Positions 57,103 through 64,000 of a stretch of DNA of 64,000 bases are shown in pieces; position 1 is the first letter of the stretch; each line of letters begins with the position of its first letter. Source of the stretch: Pelagicoccus enzymogenes (GTDB lineage: Bacteria > Verrucomicrobiota > Verrucomicrobiia > Opitutales > Opitutaceae); NCBI RefSeq assembly GCF_014803405.1, contig NZ_JACYFG010000022.1, forward strand, positions 1-64,000. Direction: 5' to 3'. Made by a program: the position numbers and the translations under genes. The notes under the pieces were generated by a model, which saw nothing but the letters and a program-made list of their open reading frames with translations, was not told the origin of the DNA and did not search any database.

Positions 57103-58743
57103 ATGTCCCCAGCCTTTTTCAACGTCCGCACCTTCGGAGCCCTCGGCAACGGTGAAGCCCATGACGGCGCCGCCATTCAAGCTGCCATCGACGCAGCGGC
57201 AGCAGCGGGAGGCGGCACCGTGCTCTTTCCCTCCGGCACTTTCCCAAGCTTCACCCTGCACCTGCGCTCGCGGGTGGCCATCCACTTGGAACCTGGCTCA
57301 AGGCTGCTCGCGGACTATCCCAATCCAGAAAAGCAGGCTGGATACGACCTGCCCGAAGCTAGCGAGACAGGAGAAAAGCAGTATCAGGACTTTGGGCACA
57401 GTCACTTTCGCAATAGCCTTATCTACGGGGAAGATCTGGATTCCATTTCCATCACGGGATTCGGAACGATCGACGGACTTGCCCTCGTCGGCGCTCACCA
57501 CGTAGGCCTGCCTGGAGAGCCGCCCAGTCCGTTCCAGGGAGAAAACCACGGCGCCATCGACGATTTTCACGACTACGACCTCGCCGAAACGCCGTTCCAA
57601 GGAAACAAGGCGATCGCCCTGAAAAACTGCCGCAACGTCACCCTGCGCGACTTCACCCTTTTTCGAGGCGGGCACTTTGCCCTGCTCGCCACCGGAGTAG
57701 ACAATCTCACGATCGATAACTTGAAAGTGGATACGAATCGCGACGCTTTCGATATCGACTCGTGCCGCAATGTACGCATCTCGAACTGTTCGGTAAATTC
57801 CCCTCACGACGACGCGATCGTATTGAAAACCTCGCTCGCGCTCGGAGAAATCCGCCCCTGCGAAAACATAACCATCACCAACTGCGCGGTGAGCGGCTAC
57901 TCGATTGGCTCGCTTATCGATGGAAGCTACGATCGCAGCTTCAAGCGGGCTACCGACAATGACGGCCCGACCGGACGCATCAAGATCGGTACCGAGTCGA
58001 ACGGAGACTTTCGCAATATCGCTATCACGAACTGCACGTTCGACCACTGCCGCGGACTCGCGCTGGAAACCGTGGACGGCGCCACCATAGAGGACATCGT
58101 AGTTTCGAACATCACGATGCGCGACATCGTCACGGCGCCCTTTTTTCTAAGGCTCGGAGCGCGTTGTCGCGGCCCTGAGGGCACTCCGGTCGGAAAACTG
58201 CGACGTGTCTCCATCTCCAACGTAAACGTGTACGACGCCGACTCCCGATACGCCGCTCAAGTGATGGGCGAACCGGACCATCCCATCGAAGACGTTTCAT
58301 TCAACAACATCCGCATCGAGTACAAGGGTGGCACTACCCTCGAACAGGTGGCTGAACAACCCAGCGAGTTGGTGAACCCTTTTTTCCTTCGCCAAGAGGA
58401 GCCGGGAGTGGTTGGCCCTCGAGATCCCTTCGCCGTGCCGGAGAGACCCCGCGCCTATCCCGAACCAAGCATGTTCGGACTCCTTCCCGCCTACGGGATT
58501 TACGCTAGGCACGCGAAAAGAATCAGGTTTTCCGACGTATCACTTCGTTTGATACAAGCAGACGAACGCCCCGCAATCGTGTTGAACGATGCCGCGGATG
58601 TCGAATTCTTCCATTGCCGCCTTCCCGAGGAAAACGGAACTGCTCTGCTGCATCTCGCTTCCGTCAAGGACCTGCGCATCCTCCATTGCGAAAGCTTGAA
58701 AGACTGCGAACTCGCCCAAGCGTCCCATAAGACGCTTCCCTGA
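57103..58743 (+). CDS. Glycoside hydrolase family 28 (polygalacturonase-like)
   Basis: This is a right-handed beta-helix protein. The N-terminal pectate-lyase-like opening (FNVRTFGALGNGEAHDGAAI) is followed by GH28 catalytic blocks: NRD with Asp214, HDD with Asp236/Asp237 (NSPHDDAIVLKT), and RIKIGTESNGD, where the usual His near GHG is changed. The typical three catalytic Asp are kept. GH28 enzymes hydrolyse polygalacturonan or rhamnogalacturonan. There is no signal peptide, so it is probably intracellular and acts on imported oligomers. The 546-residue length fits rhamnogalacturonase-like members. Confidence 0.87.
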   Translation: MSPAFFNVRTFGALGNGEAHDGAAIQAAIDAAAAAGGGTVLFPSGTFPSFTLHLRSRVAIHLEPGSRLLADYPNPEKQAGYDLPEASETGEKQYQDFGHSHFRNSLIYGEDLDSISITGFGTIDGLALVGAHHVGLPGEPPSPFQGENHGAIDDFHDYDLAETPFQGNKAIALKNCRNVTLRDFTLFRGGHFALLATGVDNLTIDNLKVDTNRDAFDIDSCRNVRISNCSVNSPHDDAIVLKTSLALGEIRPCENITITNCAVSGYSIGSLIDGSYDRSFKRATDNDGPTGRIKIGTESNGDFRNIAITNCTFDHCRGLALETVDGATIEDIVVSNITMRDIVTAPFFLRLGARCRGPEGTPVGKLRRVSISNVNVYDADSRYAAQVMGEPDHPIEDVSFNNIRIEYKGGTTLEQVAEQPSELVNPFFLRQEEPGVVGPRDPFAVPERPRAYPEPSMFGLLPAYGIYARHAKRIRFSDVSLRLIQADERPAIVLNDAADVEFFHCRLPEENGTALLHLASVKDLRILHCESLKDCELAQASHKTLP

Positions 58744-58754
58744 AGTATGCTAGA

Positions 58755-59351
58755 TCAAAGGGCGATGTCTTCCTCGCCGGAGATATTGAGGTCATCCTGC
58801 TTGAAGTCGGCTATGCCCTTCGCCTTGTCGTTCGCGTAGGCGAGAGACTGGGCCCTGGTCGCATAGTGCTTGTAAGTGCTGTTGGCCAGTCGGATGCAGT
58901 TTCGAGCAATCCCTAGAGTGCTTGCCTGCAGTCCTTCGAAAGTCGTGACTCGCAGAATCCCTTGCCCGTCGATGAAGACGGAAAAGCCCGATTGCTGGAA
59001 GAAGGCGAAAAGGGCGAGCCAGAACGGATCCTCAATCTCGGAGAGGCGGTAACTGCTGCGCACGATGTTTCCGGGAGATTCGGTCTCCTCTTTTCCCAAG
59101 TCCTCGACAATTCTTACCGGCGATGCTGCAAAAATGGGATTGGCGGACCCATTCGCTTGCAAGCTGACCGTTTGGCCGTCTCGCAAGCTTAGCTCCAGCT
59201 TGCCAAAATGGGTTTGGAAAATCTCTTCTGTGTTCACGTCTTCTTCGATAGTCAGATTCCTAGCATCATGCGTTCCACCTGTTGGGTATCGCTCCCAACG
59301 CTGTGCATTGCACGAAAACGGTTTAAGTTGCAGCGCTTCCGAGATGTCCAC
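58755..59351 (-). CDS. Hypothetical protein
   Basis: This 198-residue soluble protein belongs to no recognised family. It has mixed alpha/beta content and a hydrophobic core stretch (PFWLALFAFFQQSGFSVFID). Its gene is the 3'-most of a minus-strand run that extends to about 61.9 kb and is convergent with the GH28 gene. Function is unknown. Confidence 0.6.
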   Translation of the reverse strand: MDISEALQLKPFSCNAQRWERYPTGGTHDARNLTIEEDVNTEEIFQTHFGKLELSLRDGQTVSLQANGSANPIFAASPVRIVEDLGKEETESPGNIVRSSYRLSEIEDPFWLALFAFFQQSGFSVFIDGQGILRVTTFEGLQASTLGIARNCIRLANSTYKHYATRAQSLAYANDKAKGIADFKQDDLNISGEEDIAL

Positions 59352-59486
59352 AAGCTCCTACTTGATCTTAATCGATACGCTTTTGCGACGAATCTGAGAA
59401 ATACTTGACCTTGAGTCGACAAAGTTAACCAGCATTTGTAAAACTCTAGAGCGTTAACCGAGAACTACACAAAGCTGCGTTCCCTC

Positions 59487-59990
59487 TCACTCTGATGCGC
59501 TCAATTTCTCCCTCTCGGGGCTGGTCGCGCCCACTTCCTGCTTTTGTGAATACGGCTCGAGAAGCGGCTCCTTGAAAAGCAGGACCAACAACAACAGCGC
59601 CACGAAGTTAACTCCCAAGCCCAGCGGTTGCCCGTTGAGGAGAGAAAGAAACCAGACACTCCCGAAGGCAAAGTTGAAATTCAGGGAGAGTCCGGAGATC
59701 CCAAGCGTAACATAGGCTCCCGCTGCCACGAAATAGGAAAACAGCGGCGAATAGAAAACCGGCACCTGAAGCGAGTAGAAAATCTTGAGGTGAAGCGTTT
59801 CGCTGCGGTCCGCGACCAAACGCAGTCCCGCAAATATCCCGTAAACGTAAATCGAGCATGCAATCGCCACGATGATCAGCAAGCCAAGCGAAAAACCTTG
59901 CTGAAACAGGGGAGCCGTACTCGTCACTGCTCCCGTAAACCCACCCCCAATCGAGGCGATCAAATGGACGTTCGCGAGCCAGGGTTTCAT
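59487..59990 (-). CDS. Small integral membrane protein
   Basis: This 167-residue protein has four hydrophobic segments (GFSLGLLIIVAIACSIYVYG, LFSYFVAAGAYVTLGISGL, FGSVWFLSLLNG and LGVNFVALLLLVLLF) and a charged C-terminal tail. No family is recognised. Its start overlaps the end of the PLDc_N-like gene by 4 bp, so the two are an operon. Confidence 0.65.
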   Translation of the reverse strand: MKPWLANVHLIASIGGGFTGAVTSTAPLFQQGFSLGLLIIVAIACSIYVYGIFAGLRLVADRSETLHLKIFYSLQVPVFYSPLFSYFVAAGAYVTLGISGLSLNFNFAFGSVWFLSLLNGQPLGLGVNFVALLLLVLLFKEPLLEPYSQKQEVGATSPEREKLSASE

Positions 59991-60247
59991 GACTTTGGCA
60001 GCTCTCGCGACGCACCGGGCTCGCGGCTTTCAGGTCGGACCAACAGGTAGATAGCGCTGCCCAAAAACGGAAACAGAAAAATTCCGGTCACCCAAAGTAG
60101 CTTGTGCACGCTGCTTAGCTTCGGGTTTCTAAGGCAACTGACCAAGGCGGTCAGCATGAGGGCCAAGAGTCCTCCGAGAATGAGTAGCACGAATATTTCA
60201 GCGATGCCGACATTCGTCAGCAGGAGTAGCGGATCAGCGGAACGCAT
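59987..60247 (-). CDS. PLDc_N-like two-helix membrane protein
   Basis: This 86-residue protein has two membrane helices (VLLILGGLLALMLTALVSCL, LLWVTGIFLFPFLGSAIYLL) and the pattern typical of the phospholipase D N-terminal (PLDc_N) domain, but without a catalytic part. It overlaps the next gene by 4 bp. Function is unknown. Confidence 0.7.
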   Translation of the reverse strand: MRSADPLLLLTNVGIAEIFVLLILGGLLALMLTALVSCLRNPKLSSVHKLLWVTGIFLFPFLGSAIYLLVRPESREPGASRELPKS

Positions 60248-60258
60248 AGGCAGTTGAG

Positions 60259-60417
60259 TTAGCGGTTTTCTTCGGCGGCGGATACGAGCTTTGGCTCCTT
60301 AGCCCCATACGCCTTCCTCTCCAATTCGTGTATTAGATTATTCGATACCGAGTGGCGAAGAGCGAGGTAGGTAATGGGAATTCCGGTCAGCCCACCTCGC
60401 ATGGTGAAATTCATCAT
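60259..60417 (-). CDS. Small hypothetical ORF between coupled genes
   Basis: This 52-residue frame starts one base after the stop of the upstream secreted-protein gene on the same strand and ends 11 bp before the PLDc_N-like gene. The tail is charged (ELERKAYGAKEPKLV). The tight coupling supports translation, but there is no family match and the frame could be accidental. Confidence 0.4.
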   Translation of the reverse strand: MMNFTMRGGLTGIPITYLALRHSVSNNLIHELERKAYGAKEPKLVSAAEENR

Positions 60418-60418
60418 A

Positions 60419-61198
60419 CTATTTCATATTTTTGAGCTTACCCCCTCGCAGCTTCCAGAAAGTTTGATCTTGGGTCACGACATAAAAGTCCATGCGGTGT
60501 AGGTAATTTAAGAATACATGAGTCTCCAAGGGGCGTTCCGAAACTACATGGCTCATGGTCAGGGCAGCTAGCGACGCCCCTTCGGGCATGTTGCCGGGAC
60601 TCTTGTCCAGAACCAAACAGCTGGCGAAGAGCTTCTCCGTACGTTCAATCTCGCCTCCATCTGCCGAAACGCGGAAGCGATAGTGCCCACCCACCAGCAC
60701 AGCGTCAGGATCGCGGGTGGCAGCGAGAGCGTAGACCAGAAAACCGTCGCCGTCGATATCCGGTAGCACGGCGATGTTGTAGCTGTCGGAACAGAACTCG
60801 TCGAAGGCGCCAGAGGCGAGAAGCCGCGCCTTGAAGGCAGCGCTTTGGTAGCGAGTCAGAGCTTGCTTCTCGACCTTTGAAAAGGACGGAGCCTTCTTGC
60901 CTTTTTGCTCGATCTGAAAGATCGCCAAGTGTTCGCCGTCGTAGTCGCCCACGAAAGTGACAAGCGAGTTCTTGCCATTGCGTTCCGTGACCCAGCCTCG
61001 CAGCGGATACCGAGAAAGGTCGAGGCCTTGGGCCAGCATTAAATCGGTAGCCACTGCTGCCATCTGGTCGCGTTCAAAGATCTCCTTCCCCAGCTTCTCC
61101 ACATCCTTCACGGAAAAATCCTCGACGGGATTGGCAATCAGCCTTCCCGCCAGCAAGCAGCCTAGGACGAACAAAAGAGGAAAGAAGCGCCTTGTCAT
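60419..61198 (-). CDS. Secreted hypothetical protein
   Basis: A signal peptide (RRFFPLLFVLGCLLAGRLIA) is followed by about 230 residues of mixed secondary structure (VLPDIDGDGFLVYALAATRD is the most regular stretch). No family is recognised. The ATG at 61198 begins the signal peptide. It lies in the minus-strand gene run and is followed within one base by the small ORF at 60259-60417. Confidence 0.7.
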   Translation of the reverse strand: MTRRFFPLLFVLGCLLAGRLIANPVEDFSVKDVEKLGKEIFERDQMAAVATDLMLAQGLDLSRYPLRGWVTERNGKNSLVTFVGDYDGEHLAIFQIEQKGKKAPSFSKVEKQALTRYQSAAFKARLLASGAFDEFCSDSYNIAVLPDIDGDGFLVYALAATRDPDAVLVGGHYRFRVSADGGEIERTEKLFASCLVLDKSPGNMPEGASLAALTMSHVVSERPLETHVFLNYLHRMDFYVVTQDQTFWKLRGGKLKNMK

Positions 61199-61255
61199 AT
61201 TCTTTCCATCGAGTGACATGTCCGTTTGTATTCTATTTTCAGATACGCACCCAAT

Positions 61256-61891
61256 TTAGGATGCTTGCTCGAGTCGGGACTCCCGCTTAATATCCAGCTC
61301 TTCTGGAGTGGGACGGATCACGACCGTGCCAGCAATGAAGTCATGCAGGGCGCGGCGTTTATCGTTGGTCAACATCGTTACGATTTCAGCCAAGAACCAC
61401 AGTCCCATCACCATGGGCACCCAAGAGATATAGATCGACTCCTCGAAATGAGAAACTCCTGTCTGCGTGAAAGCCACCACGTAAAGCGCCACGCTCAAAA
61501 GCAACGGAACCGCATCGCGCAAGAACGCTTGCGGCATGCCTATCGGACGTTCCGTCTTCGCGTCCACCACACGGATCCCGCATTTCAGCTTGCCGATGGT
61601 CCCGCCGAAATTGCCGTGGAAGTAGATCGAGTATCCGTAAAAGAAGAGCGTGACGAACACGTTGACCGTTATGTAGGCCGCGGGCAGCACGTCGTAAATG
61701 ATTACCGGAAGCAAGCTGGTGACCGGCCACAGGATCGCTCCGTCGATAAAGGGCGATAAAAAACGCGGCCAGAAAGTAGAGTAACGCTCTTCGGGAGCGG
61801 CGACTCGGCTTTTGTAGTGATTGTAAACCAGAGCTGCGATGAGAACAACCACAGCGAGGTTGATGAGCATGGAGATCAGGGATTCGGCCAT
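61256..61891 (-). CDS. RDD-family membrane protein
   Basis: This protein has four to five membrane helices and the RDD pattern: FWPRFLSPFIDGAILWP, then GGTIGKLKCGIRVVDAKTER with the Arg/Asp positions that name the family, and KRRALHDFIAGTVVI. The ATG at 61891 removes a spurious 41-residue extension. RDD proteins are often transporters or membrane-associated partners of proteases; no function is assigned. Confidence 0.82.
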   Translation of the reverse strand: MAESLISMLINLAVVVLIAALVYNHYKSRVAAPEERYSTFWPRFLSPFIDGAILWPVTSLLPVIIYDVLPAAYITVNVFVTLFFYGYSIYFHGNFGGTIGKLKCGIRVVDAKTERPIGMPQAFLRDAVPLLLSVALYVVAFTQTGVSHFEESIYISWVPMVMGLWFLAEIVTMLTNDKRRALHDFIAGTVVIRPTPEELDIKRESRLEQAS

Positions 61892-62209
61892 TTTAAAACA
61901 AGAGGCTGCAGGGGAACGGATTTTGAGTCGCGGACGGAAAAACGGATACGCGATTGAGCTGGGTGGGCGATCGCCGTATCTGCCGTTGCGCGACAAGATG
62001 AGCCAGCTCCGCAAAAGGGGAATTCGCCGAGTCGACTCGTGAGGAAACGCCGAAAGTATTAAGAGTATTTACGGACTGTCAACACAGCTCATTGAGACGA
62101 GCCGCTTTTGCGCTCACAGGAGCGTTAGGGCGTGTTCGTGGTTAACCTCAAAGCTGGCAGGAACCTAGGTTCGCTCGCAACTCAGGCCCCACCCTCACAA
62201 GCCCCCCCC

Positions 62210-62626
62210 TCAAAGGTCGCGGGTCAAACGGGTAAGTCCCTTCGCATACTTCTTGAGCTGCTTGTTCGTGGGATGGTCCGCCAGATTCGAAATCATGTCA
62301 GCGATCTTAACCTTACTCGCCAACGGATTCGCAGCCACGCGCTCCAAGTACGCATCGTAGTCTTCGCCGGGAGTCTTGCTCAGCAATTCCACCGCCGCGA
62401 TACACTGCTCTGGTATGCCCGCTTCTTGTAGTTGTTCCTTGGACACATCGCAGTCTTCCAGCACGTCGTGCAACCAAGCGACAACCTGAGCCTCCACGTC
62501 TTCGCCCACTCGGCTCGCCACCGCCCGCGGGTGCTCGATGTAGGGAACTTGCCCGTTGCGGCGATATTGGCCGTCGTGGGCTTGAGTGGCGATTCTTTGG
62601 GCGGCAACTACGATGTTCGGATCCAT
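62210..62626 (-). CDS. HD-domain phosphohydrolase (SpoT-hydrolase-like)
   Basis: A compact HD domain is visible: His in HDGQYRRNGQVPYIEH, the HD pair in VVAWLHDVLEDCDVSK and a later Asp in KVKIADMISNLADH. This combination is closest to (p)ppGpp hydrolase-type HD domains (MESH1-like) of about 140 residues. The ATG at 62626 is chosen to start just before the first helix. It is transcribed alone, downstream of hemW on the same strand. Substrate is inferred only. Confidence 0.8.
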   Translation of the reverse strand: MDPNIVVAAQRIATQAHDGQYRRNGQVPYIEHPRAVASRVGEDVEAQVVAWLHDVLEDCDVSKEQLQEAGIPEQCIAAVELLSKTPGEDYDAYLERVAANPLASKVKIADMISNLADHPTNKQLKKYAKGLTRLTRDL

Positions 62627-62769
62627 GAAGATCACCTTATGCGAGTTCGGCCGAGATGCAACCCTTGCCCTCACGCAAGGCCCCGCGCCGCGAAACGGTT
62701 TTGCGCTGCGGTCTGCAGCAAGCTGCAAGCCGAGGCAGAAGAGGCGAGTCGGTTTCTATGGACTGTCTC

Positions 62770-63936
62770 TCAACCGAAGCGGCCCAGCAACGCTTCGCCC
62801 ACCGCATCCGCCACCATACGGCCCTCCGGAGTCAGGCGAAGCACATCGCCTTCCCTGAGCGCCTTACCTTCTTCTACCAATTGATCGAAGAAAGCGACCT
62901 GACGCAGCGTCCTGCCGAAACGCCGCTCCAAGGCAGCCAGATCGACCCCTTCGTTCATGCGCAAACCGAAAATCAAGGAATCTTCCAAGAGCAAGCCATC
63001 GCTCAACTCCGTCCGATCGACCAGCCCGCGCTCGCCCCGTTCCAATCCTGCGAGCCAATCCTTCAGGTCCGGCGTGTTGGTGTGGCGACTTCCCGCCCAC
63101 TGGCTCGATCCGGACGGACCGACGCCGATCCACTCCGCCATTCGCCAAGTATACACATTATGGAGGCATTGGTGCCCGGGCCGAGCGTAGTTGGAAATTT
63201 CATACTGCTGAAATCCTCCGTTCTCCGCCTCCTCCCACATGGCCGTGTAGAAACGGGCCTCGCGGTCCGGGTCGATGGAGACCTTGCCTTGCTGCAACTT
63301 GATAAAAAGCGCGGTATCCTCCTCGAAGGTAAGGCAATAGGTGGACAGGTGGTCTGGCTGCAAGGCGAGCGCCCCTCGCACGTCCGCCCGCCATTCTTCC
63401 TCGGTTTGCGTTGGAATGGCGAAGATCAAGTCCACGTTCACGGAACGAAACCCGACCTCCCGAATGAGATTGTAGGCCTTGTGGATTTGCTTGAGCGAAT
63501 GCTGGCGACCCAAGGCCTCGAGCAGACGCTCGTTTAGGCTTTGGATTCCCATGGAAATCCGGGTAACCCCCGCTTCCTTGAGGGCTTCGAGCTTGTCGCG
63601 CTTCACCGAGGAGGGCGCCATCTCCACCGTCCACTCCTGAGTCGGCATCCCCAGGGCATCCGTTATGGACGATCCGACTTTCAGCATGTCGGCCGCCGGC
63701 AGCAGCCCCGGAGTCCCACCGCCCCAGAACATGGTATCGATTTTTCGGCTACCAACGTCTACCAGCTCCAGCTCCCGCTTCACCCCGTCGATGTAGCTGA
63801 GGATTCCCTTGCGATCCGACTGTATCTGATAGAAGCCGCAAAAGTCGCAAGAGGTGGAGCAAAAGGGCACGTGCAGGTAAAGCCCTAACGGCGTTTCCCC
63901 GTGCCGCTGCGGCACCTTGTGTTTGCTTTTGCTCAC
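62770..63936 (-). CDS. hemW: Radical-SAM heme chaperone/coproporphyrinogen oxidase-like
   Basis: This protein belongs to the HemW/HemN-like radical SAM family. The iron-sulfur motif is FCSTSCDFCGF (CxxxCxxC), followed by DTMFWGGGTPGLL, FAIPTQTEEEWRADV and the C-terminal HemN_C-like end (FGLRMNEGVDLAALERRFG). HemW binds heme for transfer rather than making it. The GTG at 63936 is the start: it has a GGAGG ribosome site 7 bases upstream, unlike the alternative start at 63966. The length of 388 residues fits. The gene runs toward the HD-domain gene. Confidence 0.9.
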   Translation of the reverse strand: MSKSKHKVPQRHGETPLGLYLHVPFCSTSCDFCGFYQIQSDRKGILSYIDGVKRELELVDVGSRKIDTMFWGGGTPGLLPAADMLKVGSSITDALGMPTQEWTVEMAPSSVKRDKLEALKEAGVTRISMGIQSLNERLLEALGRQHSLKQIHKAYNLIREVGFRSVNVDLIFAIPTQTEEEWRADVRGALALQPDHLSTYCLTFEEDTALFIKLQQGKVSIDPDREARFYTAMWEEAENGGFQQYEISNYARPGHQCLHNVYTWRMAEWIGVGPSGSSQWAGSRHTNTPDLKDWLAGLERGERGLVDRTELSDGLLLEDSLIFGLRMNEGVDLAALERRFGRTLRQVAFFDQLVEEGKALREGDVLRLTPEGRMVADAVGEALLGRFG

Positions 63937-64000
63937 GCTTTGTCCTCCATTTATCTTAAATCGCAACGGACCCGTGAACTATTTGCTTCACCGCAAGTCC

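Overview
The window looks like chromosome from a marine Verrucomicrobiota, most plausibly the Opitutia/Puniceicoccales side (Pelagicoccus-like). This is inferred from the moderately high GC, frequent GTG and TTG starts with weak Shine-Dalgarno sites, secreted glycoside hydrolases, hybrid sensor kinases with reg_prop propellers, and DUF5916/TorF-type envelope proteins. No 16S gene is present, so the placement is an inference.

Layout. 1-1.9 kb: the end of a secreted protein with tandem pre-peptidase C-type repeats, and an orphan C-terminal piece of flagellin. 1.9-11.1 kb: an accessory region. It holds a type I restriction-modification operon (hsdR-hsdM-hsdS) whose hsdS is cut by an IS5-type element, then a broken gene, two small coupled coiled-coil genes, a helix-turn-helix gene and a tyrosine integrase, and ends at a tRNA-Gln. 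11.2-17.7 kb: housekeeping genes (NUDIX hydrolase, secreted endonuclease/phosphatase-fold protein, M48 protease, xseB, dxs, DUF1295). 17.8-31.2 kb: carbohydrate catabolism. GH20 hexosaminidase is followed by an HGSNAT-like acetyltransferase, a GH52 beta-xylosidase, a large hybrid histidine kinase and an aldo/keto reductase. A ketoglutarate-semialdehyde dehydrogenase and a YjhG/YagF-type dehydratase then form an operon. Together these suggest use of xylan or amino-sugar polymers, with an oxidative (Weimberg-like) route for the pentose; the other Weimberg steps are not in the window.

31-44.5 kb: mixed housekeeping and envelope genes (beta-CASP nuclease, rhomboid protease, CvfB-like RNA-binding protein, SDR plus DoxX, TorF-type porin, chemotaxis receptor, rdgB, an unusual ribD with a degenerate deaminase half, glyoxalase-II-like hydrolase). 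44.6-52.9 kb: a second propeller hybrid kinase, leuB and alaS. A GxxExxY nuclease-like gene bounded by inverted repeats sits between leuB and alaS. 52.9-53.6 kb: a RAYT transposase between two near-identical REP-pair (BIME) elements. 53.7-64 kb: secreted and outer-membrane proteins, a GH28 pectinase, a minus-strand run of small membrane and secreted proteins, an HD hydrolase and hemW.

The most unusual items are the inverted-repeat GxxExxY cassette, the RAYT/BIME unit, the IS-truncated hsdS that could act as a half-subunit, the RibD lacking all deaminase zinc ligands, and the small uncharacterised genes of the island. No CRISPR array and no clearly new multi-gene defence system was found.
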